A stretch of 64,000 nt of DNA from Ovis canadensis. Its lineage: Eukaryota > Chordata > Mammalia > Artiodactyla > Bovidae. Both the position numbers and the translations under genes were made by a program. Where the stretch lies: the NCBI RefSeq assembly GCF_042477335.2, contig NC_091255.1, positions 47,842,501 to 47,906,500 of the forward strand, written 5' to 3'. This document shows, in pieces, positions 17,405 through 27,200 of this stretch (the first letter of the stretch is position 1; each line of letters starts with the position of its first letter). The notes under the pieces were generated by a model. That model made no database searches. It had not been told where the DNA came from and saw only the letters and a program-made list of their open reading frames with translations.

Positions 17405-18055
17405 CTGTTAAAATCAGTTAAGTTCAGTCGTTTAGTCATGTCTGATTCTTTGCAGTCCCATGGACTGCAGCATGCCAGGCTTCCCTGTCCATCACCAACT
17501 CCTGGAGCCTACTCAAACTCATGTCCATCTCGTCTGTGATACCATCCAAGCATCTCATCCTCTGTCATCCCCTTCTCCTCCTGCCTTCAGTCTTTCCCAG
17601 CATCAGGGTCTTTTCCAATGAGTCAGGTGGCCAAAATATTTGTAGCTTCAGCTTCAGCATCAGTCCTTCCAACAAATATTCAGGACTGACCTCCTTTAGA
17701 ATGGACTGGTTGGATCTCCTTGCAGTCCATGGGACTCTCAAGAGAGTCCAACACCACAGTTCAAAAGCATCAATTCTTCGGTGCTCAACTTTCCTCACAG
17801 TCCAACTCTCACATCCATACATGACTACTGGAAAACCACAGCTTTGACTAGACAGACCTGTGTTGGAAGAGTAATGTCTCTGCTTTTGAACATGCTGTCT
17901 AGGTTTGTCACAGTTTTTCTTCCAAGGAGCAAGCGTCTTTTAATTTCATGGCTGCAGTCACCATCTGCAGTGATTTTGGAGCCCAAGAAAATAGTCTGTC
18001 ACTGTTTCCATTGTTCCCCCATCTATTTGCCATGAAGCATTTGCCATCGGATGCT
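17405..18055 (-). mobile_element. BovB 3' fragment, minus strand
   Basis: Minus-strand translation of 17565-17822 gives MYGCESWTVRKVEHRRIDAF then ELWCWTLLRVPWTARRSNQS, the C-terminal part of the RTE ORF2. The 3' end lies at the low-coordinate side ('gttcagtcgtttagtcatgt'). It is 5' truncated and the frame breaks near the fragment end. Confidence 0.9.
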
Positions 18056-18543
18056 ATGCTTTTCATTTATTTGAATGTTGAGAAAATACGTATGCTTAAA
18101 AACAATTGTACTTAAATTTTAAAAATAATGAGAGGAGCGGCTTCACTTTCATTCCTTTAGAAATTTCTTTGATATCTGGCTAAATGAAAGACATCTGGAT
18201 TTTCATGTTTCCACATTTAGTCTGTTGTGACATCATGCAGCCTCTGGAAAGCTGCATGCATGAATGGACAAGAATGAAACAGGTAAGGAAGTGCGAAGTA
18301 AATTCTTTTTCCTTATGTGGAAAGGGTCTCACAGGCAGACATTGAAGAATTCAACTTCCAAACACAGACTGGAACCTGTTGGGTAGACCGGAAATTCCTT
18401 TATTTAGGTGTTGACCTTTTTAGAATGTGAAATCCAGATACCTGTAGTTGACCAATTTCTGTATTCCCAGAAAACACTTACAAATGACCAAATATTTGCT
18501 ACTTATCATGTTGAGGTGGATAAGGGTTAAAAGTGAGACCACA

Positions 18544-18615
18544 AGGGGGCACCCGGATTTGAACCGGGGACCTCTTGATCTGCAGTCAAATGCTCTACCC
18601 CTGAGCTATACCCCC
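18544..18615 (-). tRNA. tRNA-Cys (GCA), copy 2
   Basis: 72 nt including the T discriminator, identical to copy 1 at 2744-2815 and sharing the D-arm variant GCTCAGGGGTAGAGC. The anticodon is GCA in CTGCAGA. A TTTT run (plus-strand aaaa near 18528) follows the 3' end as a Pol III terminator. The flanking sequence differs from copy 1. Confidence 0.95.
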
Positions 18616-20079
18616 TCTGCTGGTGAAAAGAAGATTACAGTTTATTTGTAGTGTTTATGGGAGCAGACGTTGCCTTGGTGATTAACAATAGTTTGACATG
18701 TATGACTAACTCTTTCAAGTTTCCGAGGTTGATGCTTAAGGACCAAGAGAAAAAGCAATCCGGACCCAAATGGTAAGAGGGAAGGATGGAAGGATGAAGT
18801 CCAGTCCGGCCAGACACACTGTGGGGTGTGCGATGGGATTTCTCTCCTCCAACAATTACAACCTCTTATACCTCTGACATCTGGGAATTCTTTAAGTCTA
18901 ATTTCTATCCTCCCTGACTGCATCCCAAGTTGTACTGTAATCCCCAGCCTATGCTTTGCGCACGAAAGGAAGTGCTTCCCTTGCCTTTCCCAAGGTATCT
19001 CCAGCATCTTGAGTCTCTTCCACTCGCTTTGCTCCTTCCAACATCAATAGATTTCCCCTAGGTTGGAAAATCCTCCCTTTAGCTATGATCCCCTGTCCAG
19101 TTTTTCTTTTTCACTACCAAATATTAAGAAAGTCTTTGACTTCAACAAACTTTCCTCACAGTTCTGTTGCACTCTACATTTACTTTCTCGACTGTCAGGA
19201 ATTTTTCCCCCTTGGCGTCTATATCTTGTTTCTCCAATAGACTAAGTTCCTGGAGGGTAGGATCACATTGCTTTCCTTTTTGTATTCTTCAGTAGTTGGC
19301 AGAGTGCCTGATTCACTACAAACCCTAGTGGTATCTATCAGCCAAACCTCATTAAACTCAAATTCACTAGTGTTAGAGGAGCACTGGGAAGTCTGAACCA
19401 CTCTGCCAACCTGAAACAGGCTCTGTGTCTATTACTCCTCCACCACTGACTGACTAGATTCACTTTCTCAGTCTCTAAAATGATTCTTTCACACACGTTC
19501 TCCATTCTCAAACCTTCTGCATCGTATATTTCCTCCTCAGAGAATGCTGGCCTCTTCCTTTCTGGAGAACATCAGAACCAGTCAGAAGTAGGGTTGTGCT
19601 GATAAAAGGCTAATAACTGGCTCCCCAGGACCTGATTTGTAGGATTTGCCAATTCTCATAGCGTAAAAACGTCCATCTGCTAATTTCAAGTGAAATCAAC
19701 TGGCTTTAAAAATTCTGCAAAATTTAACAATTGGTTCTCACAAGCCGGTATGAGTCGAATCGAGCACACTTCTGGGATTGATTTTTCACCAGCTACCAGC
19801 TATATACTGACAGCTCTTCACATCACATTTCAAATCCAGACATGTTTCTGAACTTCAGAAATAACTGGATCTCCAGCTGCATACTTAAAATCTTCTCTTA
19901 AATGTCTGTTGGGCACCTCAGACTTAGCATATTGACCTTATACGAGAACGTGAAGTCTACGAGGCTAGGGGGCTGTACTTGATTACCTTCGTTTCAGAGT
20001 TTTGAAAAGACACTCTTGAGGATTTTTTTTTTTTTTGTAAATTTACTGCTTTCTCAGTGTTCTTTATCTCAGGAAATCA
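18616..20079. other. Gene-free stretch between tRNA-Cys copy 2 and an L1 copy
   Basis: No supportable gene is seen. Short open frames are scattered on both strands without coding features. There is a T-run near 20022-20036. Confidence 0.4.
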
Positions 20080-20810
20080 CATGCACCAAGATAGTGAAGT
20101 CAAAAAAGAAGAGTCATTCTTTTTTAAAAATTTTTTATTAAATTCCATGGGCAGAGAAGCCTGGTTGGCTACAGTCTGTGGGGTCTCAGAATCGGACACC
20201 ACTGAGTGACTAACATGCACAAAACTCATAGTTAATTTACAATGTTGTGTTAGTTTCAGGTATACAGCAAAGTGATTCAGCTATATATATTTATACATAT
20301 ATTTTATAGTTTTCCATTATGGTTTATTATAGGATACTGAATACAGTTGCCTGTGCTATACAGTAGGGCTTTATTCTTTATTCATTCTCTATGTAATAGT
20401 CTGCATCTGCTAATCCCAAACTCACAAGCCATCCCTCCCCAGCCCCATGGCAACCGCGAGCCTGTTCTCTATGTCTGTGAGTCTGTTTCTGTTTCCTGGA
20501 TACATTCATTTGTGTCATATTTTAGATTCCACAAATAAGTAATATTATATGGTACTTGTCTTTCTCTTTCTGACCTTTCTTGGTATGATAATCTCTAGGT
20601 CCAGCCACAGTGTTGCAAAGGGAATTATTTCATTCTTTTTTTTATGACTGCTTAGTATTCCATTGTATATATGTATCACATCTTCTTTATCCAGTCAATG
20701 GATATTTAGGTTGTTCCCATGTCTTGGCTATTGTGAATAGTGCTGCTATGAACGTAGGGGTGCATGCACCTTTTAGAATTATAGTTTCATCCCTACGACC
20801 AAAGCAGCAG
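20080..20810 (-). mobile_element. L1 LINE 3' end, minus strand
   Basis: Typical artiodactyl L1 3' sequence in reverse: 'gttaatttacaatgttgtgt', 'atacagcaaagtgattcagc', 'cttagtattccattgtatat' and 'ggctattgtgaatagtgctg'. It is 5' truncated. A SINE piece is nested at 20143-20215. Confidence 0.85.
20143..20215 (+). mobile_element. Bov-tA/BovA SINE 3' fragment nested in L1
   Basis: 'ccatgggcagagaagcctgg' to 'cggacaccactgagtgacta', flanked on both sides by L1 3' sequence. Confidence 0.8.
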
Positions 20811-21500
20811 CCAATTTAACTGGAATTCCCACTCCCAACAGATGGGCAAATAGCTGTCTCTTTCATGTCATCTACATCTCAACTCCAAAATCACCTATGA
20901 AGAAAACTCTTCCCTAACTATGCGTCTTGAAATACCCACTCGTACCTCCCTAACACATATCTTGTCTTTTATTTTAGTCATTTTCCTTATTCATTTATTC
21001 ATTTGTGCACTTGTTTCTATTCTGTCTCCATTTGATTTTAAAGTCAGTGAGAATGAGAACCTTTGTACCTCTCTATTGAAAGTATGCTCTGTACCTACAA
21101 TGGGGCACAAAGTAGTTGTTTCCTAAAAATAGAAGGGGACCACTAGAGAACATAGGCAGGGAAAGTCTCTCAGTGGACATGTCTGTTCAGCTGGTGCTTG
21201 CATTCTTTTTAGAGAGACTGGGAGAAAGGATGCCTTACTCAGTTTTGCAAGAAGCTCTTCTCTGACTTCTTAGGGTGAAGAGATGACTGGGATTGTGGAT
21301 AAAGAATTGAACTTAGAAAAGACAAAAGTTCACATATTTTCAAAATTCCATGTTTTTACTAGGTCTTTTAATGTTGTTCCTCATTATTACTATTCAATAT
21401 CTTGTAGCAAGAAGGAACTGATTTTGGGAAAAGAATTTTCAGGGGAAAAAAAAAGTCTAGAATGGATGTAAAAAGCATTTACCAGAATACTGCCAGCAGA
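20811..21500. other. Gene-free stretch before tRNA-Cys copy 3
   Basis: No gene or repeat is named with confidence here. Confidence 0.35.
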
Positions 21501-21572
21501 GGGGGTATAGCTCAGTGGTAGAGCATTTGACTGCAGATCAAGAGGTCCCCGGTTCAAATCCGGGTGCCCCCT
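21501..21572 (+). tRNA. tRNA-Cys (GCA), copy 3, plus strand
   Basis: A complete cloverleaf with acceptor GGGGGTA/TGCCCCC, the usual D-arm GCTCAGTGGTAGAGC, anticodon GCA and T-arm CCCGG-TTCAAAT-CCGGG. It is the only copy on the plus strand. TTTT runs within 25 bases downstream can terminate Pol III. Confidence 0.96.
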
Positions 21573-22105
21573 TCCCTGATTTTCCATTTTTCACAGTCAC
21601 AAGTTAACACAAAGTCAGAGGTATGTTCTGAATCCAAAACTTTCTGGAGATTCTCAGAAAATACTCTTAACCAGAGAGATGCCCTAAGAGTCACACAGGA
21701 ATGACTCCACCGCGACTCACTGGCAAGAAGCCCACTCACCTGTACTCTCGGTAGGTAGAAAGAAGGCTGATACCTTTCCAGTTTGAGATTCTTTAGGACT
21801 TACTGGTTTAATGTTAATCATAGTTTCTTTGGAGGGGAAGAAATGGAATGCCTGGGCAGGGCAATATTATTTTGCCTAGTTCATAGTAGTGGCGAAGTCA
21901 CGGCACAGATTTAAGATGAAAAGTGGACGGCTTTCACCTTCTTTATATTAGCTCAAAGGCAGGGTTTTGGCCTGATAAACCTACAGGTGGAGTTTGAGGC
22001 CTAGTGTCCAAGAATGGGGTGAAAAATTAGCTATTTCTCACCTCTGAGCTTTGACCTGCACAGCAGCTCTGCTTAATCACCACGTCCAGCTTCACGACTT
22101 GTCTC

Positions 22106-22220
22106 ACAGTGATGCATGCTCAGTCGGGTCCCACTGTTTGCCACCCCAAGCATTGCTCCTCAGCCTCTGGGATTTCCCAGGCAAGAATACTGGAGTGGAT
22201 TGCCACTTTCTTCTCCAGAC
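22106..22220 (-). mobile_element. Bov-tA/BovA SINE fragment
   Basis: Diverged reverse copy with 'tgctcagtcgggtcccactg' and 'aagaatactggagtggattg'. Confidence 0.75.
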
Positions 22221-22507
22221 AGTAAGGGGAGCCGTGGGGAAAAAAATATTCAAGTAGTATTCCCCTGGGGCCCTGAGGGATGACACAACCAAATTCCAAG
22301 TTTAAAATACCACAAATTCCCCCTGACTCAAGAAGCATGCCTCTCCCACTATCCTTTCTTTTTCCTTTTTTTGGGCAAAACCTAGTCGAGAGGGTCGGTC
22401 TTGCTCTCTGATCTTTTTCCTTGGACCCAACAGTGATAACAGCCAGTCATGCAGTGGACAGTTATCTGTCCCCATCTTTAGGTTATGAAGCTTAATGGCG
22501 TTGTATT

Positions 22508-22715
22508 ATTTGCTCAGTGGTTCTCAAAGTGTGGTCTAGCAGCATCAACACCCCCTGGGAATTTAAGAATGCAAATTCTTGGGGTCCCACTCCAGGCCAA
22601 GAGTATCAGAAACTGGTAGTTGCGGGGGGGTGGGGGTGGGGGTGGGGGTGGGGGGGTTAGTGTTTTAAGGAGCTCCCTATTTAATTCTGACACACACTCA
22701 AGTTTGAGAACATTA
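22508..22715 (+). mobile_element. MER5A-like hAT-Charlie element
   Basis: Starts 'cagtggttctcaaagtgtgg', contains 'gcagcatcaacaccccctgg' and 'ggggtcccactccaggccaa', and ends 'actcaagtttgagaacatta'. The ends are complementary (ggttctcaaa / tttgagaac), as for this non-autonomous DNA transposon. A GGGGGT-type run has expanded inside it. Confidence 0.8.
22624..22658 (+). repeat. (GGGGGT)n-like G-rich simple repeat
   Basis: Successive GGGGGTGGGGGT blocks inside the MER5A-like copy, at the place where the family carries a shorter G-rich stretch. It could form a G-quadruplex on the plus strand. Confidence 0.75.
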
Positions 22716-23262
22716 GTTTATATCAGTTTATATCAGGACATAACTTTATTTTTGTAAATTAAAATGAGATTTTGGGTCGGCATTGACCATTTCCACATTC
22801 TCAAACTGCTTTCACTGTGCTGGTGTTATGAGCAATAAGGAAAGGTGCTTCGGGCACGCGCTTGTCACCGGTAATAAAGAAAGTTGAAGTTGGAGAAAAT
22901 CTGTGTCTGTGGCTTTTCTTCTCCAGACCCACCCCAACCCAAAATGAAACACCAAGTTGGGGGAGTCTTGCCTCCTGAACCAGCGCCTGGAACCGCCTTA
23001 CACGACTGCGGCTGCCGCAGAAATCCCGGTACCTCCCGCATGGGTCGTGGGGACCTGAAGTTTTTGTACATGATTTGTGCCTGTACCCACCCCCTCCTGC
23101 TGCTGAGTACGAAGTAAAACCGAAAGCCTTCCGTTAAGGTTGGAGAATGAGGAAGGAATTTTAAAATAGCTTTTCTCTATTTCTCTAACCTAGGACCCGA
23201 GGTTAAAATATGAATCAAAAAGGAAATAATTATACTAGACAAAAATTAGGAAAAAACCGCCG

Positions 23263-23334
23263 AGGGGGCACCCGGATTTGAACCAGGGACCTCTTGATCT
23301 GCAGTCAAATGCTCTACCACTGAGCTATACCCCC
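23263..23334 (-). tRNA. tRNA-Cys (GCA), copy 4
   Basis: Cloverleaf with the usual D-arm (GCTCAGTGGTAGAGC), anticodon GCA, and T-arm CCTGG-TTCAAAT-CCGGG with one T-G pair where the other copies have C-G. A TTTTTT terminator follows closely on the minus strand (aaaaaa near 23251-23256). It lies about 0.9 kb upstream of the LASP1 start, in divergent orientation. Confidence 0.96.
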
Positions 23335-23714
23335 ACGCCGCGCCTTGGCTTGGATGCGGCTCTTTTGGGTGTTAAGACACTGCTAAAGGTGACCAGTAAG
23401 GGTAGGTAAGGAGAAAGAAACGCAAGAGAAAAAGGGATCGAGCGCAAAGCAGAAGCTCGCTGGATTCGGGGAACTACGGGAAAGCTGCACGGCAGAGGCG
23501 CGGGGACGCAAGAATTAACCCGGTCTGCGAGGGACTGAGTCCTGCAGGGAGGGACGGGTTCCGCCTTACAAATTGTGGGAGAGGATGTTGCAGGGCATGG
23601 CTAACATCTTAGGGGCGGGGCAGGGGGGGTTCCCGTAGATCCGCGGATTTCTCGCCAGGTACCTACGGGTACAAAGGAAGTCCCCAAACCTGACGAATCT
23701 GGTTGGGTGTTCGA

Positions 23715-23731
23715 GTGGGTTCGAACCCCAC
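23715..23731 (+). promoter_or_regulatory. Isolated tRNA-type B-box / T-arm motif
   Basis: GTGGGTTCGAACCCCAC is a perfect T-arm (5-bp stem, 7-base loop) containing the TFIIIC B-box GGTTCGAACCC. No D-arm, anticodon arm or matching acceptor is present, so it is not a tRNA gene. The 12-base centre GGGTTCGAACCC is palindromic, so the box reads the same on both strands. Confidence 0.5.
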
Positions 23732-24207
23732 CCTAGGCGGTTGCGAGGGGCTCGCCGACCCTGCAGCCCAGGTGCCCAGATGTGCCACCGGATCGCCCCC
23801 GCCCCGCCTCCAGCGGCGGAAGAGCCCTGGGCAAGGTCGCCTGTTGGCGCCTGGCCTCCGGGCGCATTCCAGGGCCCTTTCTGCTTGCGAGCTCACCTAG
23901 GCGCGTACCGCTGGGCGCGCGGTCCTCCCTGGAACCCGCCCCCACGCAGTCCCACGTAGCCTGGAGAGCGCGCCTCGCCGCGCGCGCCCCTGCCCGCGCC
24001 CGCGGCGCGTCCCCGCCCCGGTACAGCCCCTCCTCCCCGCTGTGTTTATTAGGGGAAGGAGGGCGGGGGCGGAGGCCAGTTCCCTAGCTCAAGCAGCCGT
24101 CGCAGTCGCCTGTGCAGTTGAGGCCGCGGCCGTCTCCCGCCAGCTCGCTCCGGGGAAAGAGAACGCGCGCGAGCTCGGGCGTCCTCGCCCCAGCCTTTCC
24201 CGGAGCC

Positions 24208-24276
24208 ATGAATCCTAACTGCGCTCGGTGCAGCAAGATCGTGTACCCCACGGAGAAGGTGAACTGTCTGGATAAG
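24208..24276 (+). CDS. LASP1: LASP1 coding exon 1
   Basis: Encodes [20 protein letters not shown] and LDK, with the first LIM zinc ligands C5 and C8. The ATG follows GGAGCC, and the donor is AAG followed by GTGAGA. Confidence 0.97.
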
Positions 24277-27200
24277 GTGAGACTCGGGACTGGGAGACGC
24301 GTCTTTGCAATCCCCGAGCTCCAGATCGGAGGAGAGCGGGGCTGGGTCTCTGCCGCCCCGTTACCGCGATCCCTGGAGGAGGAAAGGTGGGTGGTGTCAT
24401 GGGGCGTGAGGGACGGACCCCAGTCTGGAAACCAGGAGATCTGGGGCGAGGAAAGGAGTCCACGCGTGGCGGGCAGCCACTACTGGAGAGGAGTGGGCTC
24501 GGGGCCCGGGGGTGGAGAAGCCGGGCCCCGGAGTGGGGGTGGGGGGAGTGAGGGAAGGTTAGGGGTGCAGTCCCGCCCCCTAGGGCCGGGAGAGTGAGAG
24601 CAGACGGCCGCTCCCTCTCCCCGCCTCGCCGAGCGCCAAGTAGGCGGAAGCGCTGGGCGCTGGGGGAGGGGGCGGCGGGGGGGCGGGGCAGAGGTTGGGG
24701 CCCCTGCTAAGCGGTCCGCTCCGGCGGCTACTGGCCCGGCTTCCTGGCTTGGAGACTGGAGGGTGGGGGCCGTCAGCGGGCAAGTGTTGCGTCTGGTGAA
24801 CTGGCCTTCGGATAAGGACCCGAGCCCCATTGAGAGAGCCCGTTTTTCGGACGACCTGCAGCCCTCTTGGTGGTTCAGCGGTTAATGGGCTAGCCTGAGT
24901 CCTCCATAGCTTCCCAGCCCCCACCTCAAATTAGAAGCCAACTCCCAGCGTTGGTCCGCCCAGCCGGACCCGGGCGGGGTCGCTTGCTGGAGTAGGGTGG
25001 TGGGGGGTTGCTTCACTGGGATCTCCCGAAATTGTGTTCAGAGGCTGAGTCCACCCTGTAGAACAAAGAGCTAACTTTTCAGAGCAGGTTTCCCCAATGG
25101 AGGGTGGGGTTGGCTGAGTTCAGGGGGAGCCAAGAAAAGGGGGGAGATGTTGGGGGAAAGGGAAGGTGGCCTTCTGGAAATTCACTGTCCCCTGGGGGCC
25201 CTTAGGCGTCTTCCTCCCCCCCCACCCCCATCATGCTGGACTTGTTCATCTGGTTGCCATTATACTTTTTGAAGGGGGGCGGAGAGTGGAACTGGGTATT
25301 TCCTGCAGTTTGGGGTAGGATCCGGACCTCTTTTAATCTAAGATCCTAAGGCAATCCATCTTCCCTCTCATTCCCTCCTCGGTCTGGAGGAGAGGCCTCT
25401 AGGATTTTGTCCCCTTCTTCATCATGCCTTTCATTCACCTCCTAAAGCTGCCCCCCTGTCCACACATTCCCTCTTTCCCATCTGGACTGGCCAGGGGTTG
25501 GGGGCCCATGGGATGGAAGAGGGTGCAGTGCCCACCTGGAGTCAGATATTTTTTGTGAGGGGGGAAAGGGTCGTTCCTTGGATTCTTTTGTCTTTCCCCT
25601 CCTTAGGGTTGGAGCTTCCTCAGTAACCTTTGGCCTCTGAGTCAGGGTGATGGGGTGGGGTTCCATGGTTCTGAGATCATTTTGATACTGCTCTTGGAGG
25701 AACGGGTCATGCGGGGCCGCTGCTGTTTCAGTCTTCTCTCCCGGGCCTGGCTGGGCAGGAGGAGAGAAAGGCCATGTTATGGTGCAGTGAATGTGGGTGC
25801 TGACCTTCCCAAAGACCATGCGGGAGGGCAGGACTTGAGCCTGGGGGCAGGAGCTGAGAGCTCTCTGGCCTTGCACACTGGTGTTTCTGCTCTTCCCTGG
25901 TGGGAGGGATTTTGGCCTCTGCGTCTTGAGTTCCTTGTGCTCCCCTTCTGCACAGTCATGAACTGGGTAGAGGCAATGGCCACTTTCCACCCACATAAGG
26001 CGGAAGCAGTGTCTGCTGGAAGGACACTAGCCTGGGCGTTGGAACACTTGCTCCTAGTTCCAGGTCCGCTCACCACCAGCTCTGTGAATGGCTCCAGGCC
26101 TCAGTGTTCACAGTCTATCAGATGGGTGTGATGATGTCATTTCCTTGAAGGTGGGGAAGTGCACCCGAGTGCCTGTCACAGTGCCCGGAAGGGGATGTGG
26201 TATAGGCTGTGCGCCCTCTTCTTTTCTGGGGTACTCTGTCCAGCCCCATACCTGGCTTTCCCTGTAAAGACCTTTGGTGTCTGAGGGGAGGGTGCAGCCC
26301 CTTTAAGGCGCCCTCCCCATCTGTTTTCTTCCCCTCTCTGGAAGAGGACATTCAGGTGGTGGGCACCCTGGGAAGTGAGAGTTGGCGGTTCCTCTCTCTT
26401 CCTACAGGAGGTTTCCCTGGGGAGATGTCACCCCTGCACTGAGCAGGAGGCCTGGAATATCCAGGTATTAGACTGGTTCCTCCCACCGCCCTCCAGGCAG
26501 TAAGGGCAGGCACTTGGAATGGGGACCTGACGCCTGAGGACGGATGTTCAGTCCCATAGACACAATTGCTAACCAGCTTCCCAAGACAACCCATTTACAA
26601 CAGGAGAGAGTCAAATTAGACTCACCTGTTTCACTGCAATTTCCCTAGGACCCGACATGACCCAGAGCACAAGCTACATTCTTGGTGTTAGCCTTTCCTC
26701 CTCCTTGAGCTTTATCTCCCAAAGGCTTAGGTGAGTAAAAGCCACATCACCTCTGATGGCTACCCTACCGTCCACCTGCATTACCCAGCGTGTCCTCATG
26801 CTGAATAAATGTGTATGGCTCGCCACGGTGTTTGAGGTCGAGATTTGTTTCCCCAACTTATGGGATTAGAGTTGGGGAAGAAACAGGGTGATGTCGCTCG
26901 CTCATTCATTCAATGAACATTAAGCACCTACGTGGTACGGGGCCCTCTTGGCTGCTGCAGGGCCTCTGCGGAGGGAGAGAGGCTGCGTCTCACAGTGTCC
27001 TCTACCTTTTGACAGACGGGAGTTTGGTCCTAGATCACACTGGGAGGCACTAACGTGGGGACTCGCTGTGTCCCCTTGGCCTGGCTTGCTTTTGCCGAGC
27101 TCCTGAATACAGATGGAGGCATTGAGGAGGGTAGAGGATTGGTGGGCTGAGTCCCCTGGACTCCCCTATTGGGAGGGCTCTCTGCCTCTGGTTGTCTGAA

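Larger units (their letters stand above)
23600..24900 (+). promoter_or_regulatory. LASP1: CpG island and promoter of LASP1
   Basis: Dense CpG and G+C begin near 23.4 kb and peak at 23.7-24.7 kb, covering the first exon. GC boxes (GGGCGGGG type) occur near 23614 and 24062. A weak TATA-like TGTTTATTA lies at about 24043, roughly 165 bases before the ATG. Broad CpG-island initiation is expected; the TSS is not fixed from sequence. Confidence 0.75.

Noticed and set aside
22815-22995. Possible fossil LTR-like stretch (AATAAA near 22873, then a U5-like tract)
   Set aside because: The order of elements is suggestive, but I see no terminal repeats or family match that I can defend, so it is not listed as a feature.
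24112-24207. In-frame extension upstream of the LASP1 ATG
   Set aside because: It has no ATG before 24208 in this frame. The ATG at 24208 gives the conserved MNPNC start.
25442-26131. Overlapping 184- and 158-codon frames in LASP1 intron 1
   Set aside because: No domain, no splice context, and opposite frames of similar length. Treated as chance.
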